From contig VXLW01000125.1 in NCBI GenBank assembly GCA_009841435.1, positions 28,667 to 92,666 on the forward strand: 64,000 bases of DNA. Reading direction: 5' to 3'. The position numbers and the translations under genes are program-made. A model generated the notes under the pieces. It did not search any database. It worked only from the letters and a program-made list of their open reading frames with translations, and was not told where the DNA came from. The first letter of the stretch is position 1, and every line of letters starts with the position of its first letter. This DNA comes from Dehalococcoidia bacterium. GTDB taxonomy: Bacteria > Chloroflexota > Dehalococcoidia > Tepidiformales > Tepidiformaceae. Below are positions 30,653 through 39,352 of this stretch, one piece after another.

Positions 30653-31582
30653 CTACCCGTGTGTCTCCAGGGGGAAAACCGGCTGCGTCCAGGCGCGCGG
30701 TCCGGAAGAGCAGCTAACGGTGGCGCGGACGTAGTCCTCTTCGCCGGTGGGGCGGTACCGGGCGGTGGTGCCGGTGCACTCAGCCAGGAGCGCGCCCTCC
30801 TTGCCGGTGAACCGGGTCGCGTAGACGAAGTCACGCTCCTGTTCGATTTCGAGGGCGATGCCCTCGGGGGAGCACTCGACTTGCGTGAGGGTCACGCCGG
30901 TGGAGGCGTAGAACCTGCCCGAGGCGAGACCTTCCACGATTGCCTCCTGTGTCAGCTCCGCGGCCTGCACCACCACCCAGCCCCGGCCGGGGTTGGCTCG
31001 CGAAGGTGCGAAGTCGTGGTAGTGGTGGGAGTCGTCGGTGGCCACCCCGAAGATGACACGGCCAGCGCTGAGGACGCCATCCCAGATCTCCTCGCAGCTC
31101 GGCCTGCCGGGGGCGCCCAGCAGATTGACAACGGGATGCCCGTTGAACACCTCCAGCAGGCTGGCTCCCTCCACCTGAGCAATCTCACGGTGGCCGAAGG
31201 CCCACTCGTAGTTCGGGTGGTTGATGGAGGCGATGCCGCCCACCTCGGCTATCGCATCGACATTGGCCTGGAGCGTCGCCACTACGTCGCCGGCGTCGAT
31301 GGGCTCAACGACGCGTGAAATCCCGATCCCGTTGAGATGCACCGGCGTCCCGTCTGCCTCGAGGCGGAGGGTGACCTCTTCGCCCGGCACCATCAACGGC
31401 TTTCGGAACCGGCGCCGGCCCGAGCCGTAGTCGAGCAGCGTCAGGTGGTTGTGGTCGCTCAGGACGAGGAAGTCGTAGCCGTGCCTGCGGTACCAACTCG
31501 TGACCCTGTAGGGATCCTCGTCACCGTCGGACTCGGTGGTGTGCGTGTGGATGTTGCCCTTGTACCACCGGACCCCGCTCAT
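30653..31582 (-). CDS. PHP-domain metal-dependent hydrolase
   Basis: This 309-aa protein has all PHP metal-site motifs in order: GNIHTHTTESDG (residues 9-20), VLSDHNHL (about 40-47), a conserved GEEV segment, ASINHPNYEW (about 118-127) and GVATDDSHH (about 179-187). PHP proteins hydrolyse phosphoesters, for example nucleoside 3',5'-bisphosphates or histidinol phosphate. The C-terminal 90 residues form an extra beta-rich domain. A TACACT -10-like element sits at 31604-31609. The substrate is not identifiable. Confidence 0.85.
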   Translation of the reverse strand: MSGVRWYKGNIHTHTTESDGDEDPYRVTSWYRRHGYDFLVLSDHNHLTLLDYGSGRRRFRKPLMVPGEEVTLRLEADGTPVHLNGIGISRVVEPIDAGDVVATLQANVDAIAEVGGIASINHPNYEWAFGHREIAQVEGASLLEVFNGHPVVNLLGAPGRPSCEEIWDGVLSAGRVIFGVATDDSHHYHDFAPSRANPGRGWVVVQAAELTQEAIVEGLASGRFYASTGVTLTQVECSPEGIALEIEQERDFVYATRFTGKEGALLAECTGTTARYRPTGEEDYVRATVSCSSGPRAWTQPVFPLETHG

Positions 31583-31676
31583 CGACGTCCCCTTCGCGAG
31601 GACAGTGTACCGGCAGGCCGCCGTGGCGGCGGCGTACCCCGGCTTCGGTGGCGAGCGTTCGGAAGCGCGATGGAGG

Positions 31677-31796
31677 CTAGGAAGAAAGGACGAGGAGGAG
31701 GGTAGCCATCACGACTCCGGCGATTGCGCCAACCATCAGCGCGAACGCGAGCGTTGTCAGCTTTGGCAGAGGCGGCAGTCCACTTCCACTCTGCAT
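31677..31796 (-). CDS. 39-aa single-pass membrane peptide
   Basis: A short frame from ATG 31796 is preceded by AGGAGGT (31802-31808) at ideal spacing. It encodes a Pro-rich start (MQSGSGLPPLPKL) followed by one long hydrophobic helix (TLAFALMVGAIAGVVMATLL) and stops at 31677. The strong ribosome-binding site and clean TM helix argue that it is translated. It lies between the PHP gene and the divergent NCS2 permease and might modulate a transporter. No family recognised. Confidence 0.6.
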   Translation of the reverse strand: MQSGSGLPPLPKLTTLAFALMVGAIAGVVMATLLLVLSS

Positions 31797-32012
31797 TGCA
31801 GTACCTCCTGGTAGCTCTTCGTACGGTCCGACTTCGATCTGCTGGGCGGAGGTCTCACTACAGACAGACTAGGAGGTCCCGCTTGGGTGACGGGTAAGGA
31901 TTCCAGCAGAGGTAATGACGGGGTTCAGCAGCGCTTCTCAGAAGGGTTCGCAGCGCACCGTGCAGCCGACGGGCCTGAGGCGCGCGGGCCGACGGGGCAT
32001 CAGCGGCTTCCC

Positions 32013-32018
32013 TAGAAT
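32013..32018 (+). promoter_or_regulatory. -10-like TAGAAT directly before the NCS2 permease start
   Basis: TAGAAT ends eight bases before ATG 32027. A transcript starting about seven bases downstream of it would have almost no 5' leader, and no Shine-Dalgarno sequence is present. Candidate leaderless promoter. Confidence 0.5.
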
Positions 32019-32026
32019 GGCGCGCG

Positions 32027-33790
32027 ATGGCCGCTGCAGCTCCCGAGCACCCGCGCTACGAGGCGGACGACAAGCCGCCCCTCCTGAGCTCGCTCGGCTA
32101 TGGCCTGCAGTTCAGCCTGATTGCCTCGGCGACGCTCCTCGTCACGCCGGTGATCGTCGCGAACGCGGCGGACCGGGGTGGCTCGTACGTGACGTGGATG
32201 GTGTTCGCGTCGCTGGTGGTGGTGGGGCTCTCGACGATCATCCAGGTACGGAAGCTCGGGTTCGTCGGCGCGGGGGCGGTGCTGCCGATGTTCACGGCGG
32301 CCTTCGCCATCCCCTTCTGCATCACCGCGCTCGTCGACGGGGGGCCGGCGACGCTGACGACGCTGGTCGTCCTCTCGGCGATCGTGCAGCTCGTCGTCTC
32401 GCGCTGGCTCTTCATCCTGCGTCGCTTCGTGACGCCGACGGTGGGCGGCACGGTGATGATGATCCTGTCGATCACGCTGGCCTCGGTCGTGTTCGACCTG
32501 CTGGACGAGGCCACGAGCGCCGATCCGGAAGAAGCATCGCTGACGGCGCTCGCGACGATGGTGGTGGCGGCGGCGCTGATGCTGCGAGGCTCGGCCTTCC
32601 TGCGCTTCTGGGGGCCACTCGTCGGGATCGTGGTCGGCTGCGTCGTGGCCGGCGCGCTGGGGATCTTTGATACGGGACGGATCACGGCGGCGAACTGGGT
32701 GGGGGTCCCGAGCGAGTCACCGGGGCTCAGGCTGGACTTCAGCGTGGACTTCTGGACGCTCGTGCCGGCGTTCCTGTTCCTCGGCGTAATCATCGCCATC
32801 CAGGCGAACGGCGCGGCCATCGCGATGCAGCGGGTCGCCTGGCGCGACAACCGGGCGGTCAGCTTCCGGCAAGTGCAGGGGGCGGTGGCGGGGGCCGGCG
32901 CGAGCAACCTGCTCGCGGGGCTCGCCGGGACGGTTCCGAACGCCATCAACCCGGCCATGGTCTCGTTCACGCAAATCACTGGCGTGGCGGCGCGGCGGGT
33001 GGGCTACTTCATCGGCGCCATCCTCATCATCGTGGCGTTCCTGCCAAAGGTGTCGGCGGTGCTCAGCAGCATCCCGGGGCCGGTCATGACGGGGTACCTG
33101 ATCATGGTGACGGGGGCGCTCTTCGTCGAAGGCGCCCGGACGGTCATCCAGAACGAGCAGAGCCAGGAGAAGATCGCAGTCGCGGGGGTGTGCTTCTGGA
33201 TCGCGGCGTCGTTCCAGTTCGAGCTGTTCCACCTGCCGGACATCGGGGCCGTGGGGAATGCGCTGCTGAAGAGCGGCATCACGACGGGCGGGCTCGCCGC
33301 GATCGTGATGATCCTGTACCTGGAGCTAACGAACCCGCGGCGGATGCGGTTCAAGTCGCAGCTGAACGTCGACGCCCTGCCGGAGCTGAACGAGTTCATC
33401 ACGAGATTCGCCAGACGCCGGAGCTGGGACTCGGCGATGCAGGAGCGGCTGACCGCCGTCGCGGAGGAAACGCTCCTGACCCTCGCGCCGCTCGACCTGA
33501 GCCTGGGCGGCGACGACGAGGACGAGGAGAAGCCGAAGGACGAGCGCCAGCTGGTCGTGCTCGCCTCAAGCGAGGGGACGACGGCGGACCTCGAGTTCAT
33601 CGGCGGAGGCGCGGGCGCCAACCTCGAGGACCAGATCCGGCAGATCCAGGAGCACGACTCGCTGACGGCCGTCGAGGAGGAGCTTTCGCTGGTGCTGCTC
33701 CGGAGCTACGCCGAATCGGTGACGCACCAGCAGTACCACGACACGGATATCATCGCCGTCCGCGTCGTCCCGCCCGAGGGGGACTCCTAG
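32027..33790 (+). CDS. NCS2-type nucleobase permease with extra C-terminal domain
   Basis: This 587-aa protein has a core of about 430 residues with the NCS2/UraA-like fold: many TM helices, GFVGAGAVLPMFTAAFAIPF early, GTVPNAINPAMVSFTQITGVAARRVG (about residues 304-329), and SSIPGPVMTGYLIM. It should import xanthine, uracil or a similar base with a cation. Residues after about 450 form a soluble, acidic domain (MQERLTAVAEETLLTL, then EEELSLVLLRSYAESV). This looks like a degenerate histidine-kinase-type ATPase/anti-sigma fold and may be regulatory. The domain reading is inference. Confidence 0.82.
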   Translation: MAAAAPEHPRYEADDKPPLLSSLGYGLQFSLIASATLLVTPVIVANAADRGGSYVTWMVFASLVVVGLSTIIQVRKLGFVGAGAVLPMFTAAFAIPFCITALVDGGPATLTTLVVLSAIVQLVVSRWLFILRRFVTPTVGGTVMMILSITLASVVFDLLDEATSADPEEASLTALATMVVAAALMLRGSAFLRFWGPLVGIVVGCVVAGALGIFDTGRITAANWVGVPSESPGLRLDFSVDFWTLVPAFLFLGVIIAIQANGAAIAMQRVAWRDNRAVSFRQVQGAVAGAGASNLLAGLAGTVPNAINPAMVSFTQITGVAARRVGYFIGAILIIVAFLPKVSAVLSSIPGPVMTGYLIMVTGALFVEGARTVIQNEQSQEKIAVAGVCFWIAASFQFELFHLPDIGAVGNALLKSGITTGGLAAIVMILYLELTNPRRMRFKSQLNVDALPELNEFITRFARRRSWDSAMQERLTAVAEETLLTLAPLDLSLGGDDEDEEKPKDERQLVVLASSEGTTADLEFIGGGAGANLEDQIRQIQEHDSLTAVEEELSLVLLRSYAESVTHQQYHDTDIIAVRVVPPEGDS

Positions 33791-33820
33791 CAAGCTCCCC
33801 CAACACGAAGGGAGGCTCCA

Positions 33821-34312
33821 ATGGCCGCGATCGACGATCTCCTGGAGAACAACGCGAGCTACGCCGCCAGTTTCGACAAGGGTGATGCGCACGCGCCGCC
33901 GGGGCTGGGGCTGGCCGTGGTGGCGTGCATGGACGCGCGGCTCGATACGCACGCCCTGCTGGGCATCGACGTGGGCGACGCGCACGTCATCCGCAACGCG
34001 GGCGGCGTGGTGACGGATGACGCCATCCGCTCGCTCACGATCTCACAGCGGCTGCTGGGCACCACCTCGATCATGCTCATCCACCACACCGACTGCGGCA
34101 TGATGACCTTCCGCGACGACGACGTGAAAGACGCGATTGCGGCCGACACGGGCATCCGCCCGTCGTTCGCGATGGAGGCGTTTGACGATCTCGACGGCGA
34201 CGTCCGGCAGTCGATCGCACGCATCAAGGCAAGCCCGTTCATCCCGAACACGGACGACATCCGCGGGTTCGTCTATGACTGCGCGACGGGAAAGCTGAAC
34301 GAGGTCTCGTAG
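33821..34312 (+). CDS. Beta-class carbonic anhydrase
   Basis: This 163-aa enzyme has the beta-CA site: Cys36-x-Asp38-x-Arg40 in VVACMDAR, the HVIRNAGG loop, and His89-x2-Cys92 in IHHTDCGM. Those are the three zinc ligands plus the Asp-Arg dyad. It interconverts CO2 and bicarbonate in the cytosol. ATG 33821 follows GGGAGGCTCCA. It lies 31 bases after the permease and 75 bases before a SulP transporter. Pairing with SulP suggests bicarbonate supply for carboxylation or pH control. Confidence 0.92.
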   Translation: MAAIDDLLENNASYAASFDKGDAHAPPGLGLAVVACMDARLDTHALLGIDVGDAHVIRNAGGVVTDDAIRSLTISQRLLGTTSIMLIHHTDCGMMTFRDDDVKDAIAADTGIRPSFAMEAFDDLDGDVRQSIARIKASPFIPNTDDIRGFVYDCATGKLNEVS

Positions 34313-34366
34313 ACCACGCACCGCCGAGCGACTGACCGGCTACCCCACAGGGGTCAGGCATTCTCG

Positions 34367-34372
34367 TATGCT
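34367..34372 (+). promoter_or_regulatory. -10-like TATGCT upstream of the SulP gene
   Basis: TATGCT ends 14 bases before ATG 34387, giving a very short predicted leader. No clear -35 is seen. Confidence 0.35.
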
Positions 34373-34386
34373 TCCGGTCCCTTGAT

Positions 34387-36054
34387 ATGACGTATCGCCT
34401 TCCCCAAGCCATGCCACGGGTGAGCTATAGCCTCGATGCGTTCCGCGGGGACATCTTTGGCGGCATCACCTCGGCGGTTGTCGGACTGCCGATCGCGCTC
34501 GCCTTCGGCGTGGCCTCGGGGCTGGGGGCGGCGGCAGGGCTGTACGGGGCGATCGCCGTGGGCTTCTTCGCGGCGGTGTTCGGCGGCACGAGGTCGCAGA
34601 TCTCGGGTCCCACGGCGCCGACGTCGGTGGCCATGGCGGTCATCTTTACGGTGCACGCCGACGGCGATCTCTCGAAGGCCCTCGCAATCGCGATGATGGC
34701 CGGGGTGATCCAGATTCTCCTGGGCGTCCTGCGCATCGGGCGGTTCATCTCGTACACGCCCTACTCGGTGACGTCGGGGTTCATGTCGGGCATCGGGATC
34801 ATCATCATCATCATCCAGACGCTGCCGTTCCTGGGGTGGGCCGTGCCCACGGGCGGGCCACTCAAGGCGATGCGGTCCTGGCCGGAGGTGCTCGGGGACG
34901 TCAACTTCGAGGCGTTCGCGATCGCTGCGGCGACCTTGCTGGTGGGCATCCTCTGGCCGCAGCAGCTCCGGAAGTTCCTGCCGCCGACGCTGGCGGCGCT
35001 CGTCGTGGGAACCATCATCGGCGTGCTCTGGCTCTCGAATACGCCCGTGATCGGCGACATCGGCGCCGTGCCCAGGGGGCTGCCCGACTTCGGCCTGCCT
35101 GCGCTCGACGCAGGGTTCCTGGCAAGCATGGTGCAGCCAGCCATCACCCTCGCGCTGCTGGGAGCGATCGACAGCCTGTTGACCTCGCTCATCGCCGACT
35201 CGATGACGCGGACCCAGCACAACCCGAACAAGGAACTAATGGGGCAGGGGATCGGCAACGTGGCGGCGGCGCTCTCCGGAGGGCTGGCGGGCGCCGGCGC
35301 AACCCCCGGCACGGTCGTGAACCTGCGAGCCGGCGGCAGCACGCCGGTCTCGGGAGTGCTACGAGCGGTGATCCTGTTAGCACTGGTGCTGGGCCTCGGA
35401 CCGCTCGCGGAGGAGATTCCCCAGGCCGTGCTCGCGGGCATCCTGATGAAGGTTGGCTGGGACATCATTGACTGGCGCTTCCTCACGCGGCTCTTACGCG
35501 TTCAACGTGAGCACCTGCTGGTGATGCTGATCACCCTGGGCATGACGGTGTTCCTGGACCTCGTATCCGCGGTTGCGATCGGCCTGATTGCGGCGGGCAT
35601 GGCCAGCGCCCGGCAGTTCGAACGCCTGCAGCTCGACAGCGTGGTATCGGTGCCGCTGCTGGACCGCAGCTTCTTCACGGGCGACGAGAGCCCGGGCGAT
35701 ATCGACGCGTTCTCCGCACGAGTGGGCCTCGTCGCCCTGCGCGGGAGCTTCACGGTGGCTTCCTCGAGCAAGCTGATCACCACGATCAGCATGGATATCC
35801 GCGACCACGAGGTAGTCATCCTCGACTTCTCCGAGACGGTCTACGTGGACGACAGCGCGGCGCTCGTGGTCGAACAGCTGGTAGACACGGCGATCGTGCA
35901 GGACACGGAAGTCATCGTGATGGGCCTCAGGGGATCGTCGCGCAGGGCGATGGACTCGCTGAACGTGCTGGACCGGGTTCCCGAGGATCGCTTCGCGGAG
36001 AATCTCGACCAAGCGCGGCAGATCGCGGCGCGACTGCTGGCGCTTTCCAGCTAG
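34387..36054 (+). CDS. SulP-family anion transporter with STAS domain (bicarbonate or sulfate)
   Basis: This 555-aa protein has a SulP membrane domain: FGGITSAVVGLPIALAFGVA, then FGGTRSQISGPTAPTSV (about residues 68-84), a typical start of the transport site. It ends in a cytosolic STAS domain from about residue 440 (VILDFSETVYVDDSAALVVE). Bacterial members carry sulfate, bicarbonate (BicA-like) or dicarboxylates. The carbonic anhydrase directly upstream favours bicarbonate. The stop codon shares the tetranucleotide CTAG with the convergent symporter gene. Confidence 0.88.
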   Translation: MTYRLPQAMPRVSYSLDAFRGDIFGGITSAVVGLPIALAFGVASGLGAAAGLYGAIAVGFFAAVFGGTRSQISGPTAPTSVAMAVIFTVHADGDLSKALAIAMMAGVIQILLGVLRIGRFISYTPYSVTSGFMSGIGIIIIIIQTLPFLGWAVPTGGPLKAMRSWPEVLGDVNFEAFAIAAATLLVGILWPQQLRKFLPPTLAALVVGTIIGVLWLSNTPVIGDIGAVPRGLPDFGLPALDAGFLASMVQPAITLALLGAIDSLLTSLIADSMTRTQHNPNKELMGQGIGNVAAALSGGLAGAGATPGTVVNLRAGGSTPVSGVLRAVILLALVLGLGPLAEEIPQAVLAGILMKVGWDIIDWRFLTRLLRVQREHLLVMLITLGMTVFLDLVSAVAIGLIAAGMASARQFERLQLDSVVSVPLLDRSFFTGDESPGDIDAFSARVGLVALRGSFTVASSSKLITTISMDIRDHEVVILDFSETVYVDDSAALVVEQLVDTAIVQDTEVIVMGLRGSSRRAMDSLNVLDRVPEDRFAENLDQARQIAARLLALSS

Positions 36055-37538
36055 CGGGAGTTGACCCTGTCGAAGAGGTCGACGACCTCCCGGGACGGGG
36101 GCGGCGTGGCGAGCGTGACGACGACCGCCACGACCGTGGCAAGGATGAAGCCCGGCGTGGCGGGCTGCATGTCCCACATGCCGGACGGTCCGCCGTCGCT
36201 GAAAGCCCAGATGGAGGCAACGACGGTCCCGACGACGATGGAGGCGAGCGCCCCCGGGAAATTGAAGCGCCTCCAGAACAGGGCCAGGATCGTGACCGGC
36301 CCAAAGGCCGCCCCCATCCCTCCCCAGGCGTACGCGACCAGCTCATTGATCGAACCGGGGAAGTAGACCGAGACCAGCACGCCGACACCGCCGATGATGA
36401 CGAGAAGGAGGCGGCCCAGCCAGACACGGCGGTTCTCCGAGATGGCATAGGCGATGCGCTTGAGAACCGGCATGTCGTCGGTGGCCACCGCGGAGGCGAG
36501 GAGCAACTGGGAGTCGGCGGTGCTCATGACGGCCGCGATCACGGCTGTCAGGAGGAGGCCGGTCACCGCCGGATGGAAGAAGACCTCGGACACCACCACG
36601 TAGATGCGCTCCGGGTCAGTGACCTCGCCCAGCATCGCACTCTCCGCCAGGGCGCTGTGCGCGACCAGACCCACGACCAGCGCGAGGGAGTACACGAGCA
36701 CCAGCCACACGAAGGACAGGTTGCGGCTTCTGGGGATGTGGTCTTCACGCTCAATGGCCATGAAGCGCTGCAAAATCCGCTGCGCACCAAACGCGCCAAA
36801 CGCCCACCCGAGGGCGGACAAAATGAAGACCGCGTCGATCGTCGAACCCGTCTTACTGGTGAACGGATTGAAGAATCCCTGGGTCTCGCCGGTCGTGTCC
36901 ACGAACGGGCTGCCTGTCGAGCTGATGAGCACAGCGGCGATGATGGTGAGGCTGATGATCATGAGGAGGGCCTGGAACACATCCGTGCGCGAGACGGCAA
37001 GAAAGCCGCCGATCAGGGTGTAGGAGGCCACCGCCGCGAAGGTCAGCAGAATGCCGGTGTTGGTTTCGATGCCGAACATCGTGTCGAGCAGCTTGGAGCC
37101 GCCCACCAGCCCGGAGCTCACGTAGAAGACGACGAAGAGGATGGTGATGGCAGCCGTCATCCCCCGCAGGATTCCGCTGGTGTCGCCGAAACGCACCTCG
37201 AAGAATTCTGGGATCGTGAGGACGTCGTTGGCGGCGATGGTGTAGCGGCGGAGCCGCCTGGCGACGAAGGTCCAGCTGAGCCAGAGGCCAACCGCCGCCG
37301 CCAGGGGAATCCACATCTCCACGAGGCCGCTCACGTAGGCCAGCGCGGGCAGGGCGAGCATGGTCCAGGCACTCGTCGTGGAGGATCCGGCGCTGAGGGC
37401 GGCGGTGAAGCTGCTCAGCCGCCTGCCGCCAAGCACGTACTCGGACATGTTCCTCATGCGCCGGGCGCCGACGACCGCTATCACGATGAGCAGCGAGAAA
37501 TAAACGGAGAAGACCGCTATGACCCAGGCAGTAGACAC
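36051..37538 (-). CDS. Sodium:solute symporter (SSS family, PutP-like)
   Basis: This 495-aa protein has about 13 TM segments and SSS hallmarks: YVLGGRRLSSFTAALSAGSS, then TSAWTMLALPALAY near the N-terminus, and LSALGWAFGAFGAQRILQRFMAIE (about residues 241-264) as in proline permeases. VIAAVMSTADSQLLLASAVATDD (about 334-356) carries residues of the second Na+ site. It most likely imports proline or another amino or organic acid. It is a single gene, convergent with SulP. Confidence 0.88.
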   Translation of the reverse strand: MSTAWVIAVFSVYFSLLIVIAVVGARRMRNMSEYVLGGRRLSSFTAALSAGSSTTSAWTMLALPALAYVSGLVEMWIPLAAAVGLWLSWTFVARRLRRYTIAANDVLTIPEFFEVRFGDTSGILRGMTAAITILFVVFYVSSGLVGGSKLLDTMFGIETNTGILLTFAAVASYTLIGGFLAVSRTDVFQALLMIISLTIIAAVLISSTGSPFVDTTGETQGFFNPFTSKTGSTIDAVFILSALGWAFGAFGAQRILQRFMAIEREDHIPRSRNLSFVWLVLVYSLALVVGLVAHSALAESAMLGEVTDPERIYVVVSEVFFHPAVTGLLLTAVIAAVMSTADSQLLLASAVATDDMPVLKRIAYAISENRRVWLGRLLLVIIGGVGVLVSVYFPGSINELVAYAWGGMGAAFGPVTILALFWRRFNFPGALASIVVGTVVASIWAFSDGGPSGMWDMQPATPGFILATVVAVVVTLATPPPSREVVDLFDRVNSR

Positions 37539-37621
37539 AGGCGCCTCAGTCTACGGATGTCCTGGCGCGGACGGCTGTCGTAACACCTGCTCCCCAGGCA
37601 GCCCCTTGGCCGCCGCTCCCC

Positions 37622-37627
37622 TAGGAT
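37622..37627 (+). promoter_or_regulatory. -10-like TAGGAT directly before the ABC exporter operon
   Basis: TAGGAT ends six bases before ATG 37634. A transcript from it would begin at or next to the start codon, and there is no Shine-Dalgarno sequence. Candidate leaderless promoter. Confidence 0.5.
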
Positions 37628-37633
37628 CGCGGC

Positions 37634-38545
37634 ATGGCTGAGGCGGTCATCGAGGTGCGGGGGTTGCGGAAACGGTACGGCGAGCTCGAGGCCGTGCGCG
37701 GTATCGACCTGCGTATCGAGCGGGGCGAGGTGTTCGCCCTGCTGGGCCCGAACGGCGCTGGGAAGACGACGACCGTCGAGATCCTCGAGGGGCACCGCTC
37801 GCGAACGGCGGGCGAGGTGAGCGTGCTCGGGTTCGACCCGGGCCGTAACGAGGTCGCGCTCAAGGAACGCATGGGAATCGTTCTGCAACACACCGGCCTT
37901 GAGCCGTACCTGACCGTCTCGGAGACGGTCGACATGTTCCGGGGGTTCTACCCGCGACCCCTGCCGCTCGACGAGGTGCTGGAGGTGGTGGGGCTGGAGG
38001 AGCAGCGCGACCAGCGCGTGCGGCGCCTCTCGGGCGGGCAGCAGCGCCGCCTCGACGTGGCCGTGGGGCTGGCGGGAGACCCGGAGCTGCTGTTCCTCGA
38101 CGAGCCGACCACGGGGTTCGACCCGACGGCGCGGCGGGGCGCCTGGGCGATGATCCGGAGCCTGCGCGAGCTCGGGAAAACGGTGCTGCTGACGACGCAC
38201 TACCTCGACGAGGCGCAGGCGCTCGCCGACCGCGTCGCGATCATGGTGCGCGGCGAGATCGTGGCCGAGGACACGCCCGCGGGGTTGGTCGCGGCCGACG
38301 CGGACGCGGTCATCCGCTTCCGCGCGCCGCAGGGGACGGCGCTCCCGGACGGATTGGGGCTGCGTGAAGCAGACGAAGGGCTGATCGAGGCACGCACGGC
38401 CGACCCGACGCGCGACCTCAACGCCCTCACAAGCTGGGCGCTGGCCGAGGGGGTCGAGCTGGAGGACCTTACGGTCAGCCGCCTCTCCCTCGAGGATGTG
38501 TTCCTGCGGCTGACCGACGAGGGCGACGGCGAGGTGGCCTCGTGA
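37634..38545 (+). CDS. ABC transporter ATP-binding protein (DrrA-type exporter)
   Basis: This 303-aa ATPase has Walker A LGPNGAGKTTTVEIL (about residues 37-51), Q-loop VLQHTG, signature RLSGGQQRRLDVA and Walker B LLFLDEPTTGFDP, with switch His in TTHYLDEA. The roughly 80-residue tail after the ATPase core is typical of DrrA/CcmA-like exporters. Its membrane partner is encoded next, overlapping by GTGA. Drug or lipid export is likely; the cargo is unknown. Confidence 0.92.
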   Translation: MAEAVIEVRGLRKRYGELEAVRGIDLRIERGEVFALLGPNGAGKTTTVEILEGHRSRTAGEVSVLGFDPGRNEVALKERMGIVLQHTGLEPYLTVSETVDMFRGFYPRPLPLDEVLEVVGLEEQRDQRVRRLSGGQQRRLDVAVGLAGDPELLFLDEPTTGFDPTARRGAWAMIRSLRELGKTVLLTTHYLDEAQALADRVAIMVRGEIVAEDTPAGLVAADADAVIRFRAPQGTALPDGLGLREADEGLIEARTADPTRDLNALTSWALAEGVELEDLTVSRLSLEDVFLRLTDEGDGEVAS

Positions 38546-39318
38546 AGGCGGTGAGGCTGGTGCTCCTGCAGATCAAGTACCAGGAGCGCGCGTTTCGGCG
38601 GAATCCGGCGGCGGCGTTCTTCACGATCGCGTTTCCCCTGATCTTCCTCGTCATCCTCAACGTCATCTTCGGGGGCAACGACCTCGACCTCGGGGACCGC
38701 GTCATCAGCGGGGCAACCTTCTACATCCCCGCGATCGCGGCACTCACGATTGTGAACTCGTGCTACACGTCGATCGCGATGAGCTGGGTGTTCGACCGGG
38801 ACGGGGGCGTGCTGAAGCGTGTCCGCGGGTCCCCATTGCCTCCGTGGGCGTTCCTGTTCGGGCGCATCGCGCACGCCGTCATCCTGATGCTGGCCCTGCT
38901 GGTGCTCGTGGTGCTGTTCGGGTGGCTGTTCTACGACGTCGACGTGCCGGGGCAGACGATGCCGGCCGTACTCGTGACGCTGGCGGTGGGAGCGTTCTCG
39001 TTCTGCGCGCTGGGATTCGCGATCGCCTCGATGGTCCCGAACGCGGACGCGGCGCCGGCCGTCGTGAACGCGTCGATCCTACCGCTGCTGTTCATCTCGG
39101 ACGTGTTCATTCCGCCGGATGCGGGCACGCCCGCGTGGGTGGAGCACCTGAGCTCGGTGTTCCCCGTGCGGCACCTCTCGGAGGCGTTGCAGACGGGCTT
39201 CAACCCGTTCGAGACGGGGGCCGGTTTCGAGCCGGTACACCTGGCGGTCATCGCGGCGTGGGGCGTGGCGGGGCTGCTGGTCACGCTGCGGTTCTCCTCC
39301 TGGGAGCCTCGCGTCTAG
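38542..39318 (+). CDS. ABC-2 type transporter permease
   Basis: This 258-aa membrane protein has an N-terminal re-entrant TM region (AAFFTIAFPLIFLVILNVIF) and five further helices. It also has the ABC-2 loop DRDGGVLKRVRGSPLPPWAF. GTG 38542 overlaps the ATPase stop, so the two are co-translated and should form a homodimeric or heteromeric exporter. Confidence 0.9.
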   Translation: MKAVRLVLLQIKYQERAFRRNPAAAFFTIAFPLIFLVILNVIFGGNDLDLGDRVISGATFYIPAIAALTIVNSCYTSIAMSWVFDRDGGVLKRVRGSPLPPWAFLFGRIAHAVILMLALLVLVVLFGWLFYDVDVPGQTMPAVLVTLAVGAFSFCALGFAIASMVPNADAAPAVVNASILPLLFISDVFIPPDAGTPAWVEHLSSVFPVRHLSEALQTGFNPFETGAGFEPVHLAVIAAWGVAGLLVTLRFSSWEPRV

Positions 39319-39352
39319 GGCGCTGCTAGCATCCTCTTTCAGGAGTCGAACG

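Noticed and set aside
31888..32019. Short plus-strand frame from a GTG after an AGGAGGT at about 31872
   Set aside because: The spacing is too long, and the 43-residue product is Gly/Arg-rich without structure; judged chance.
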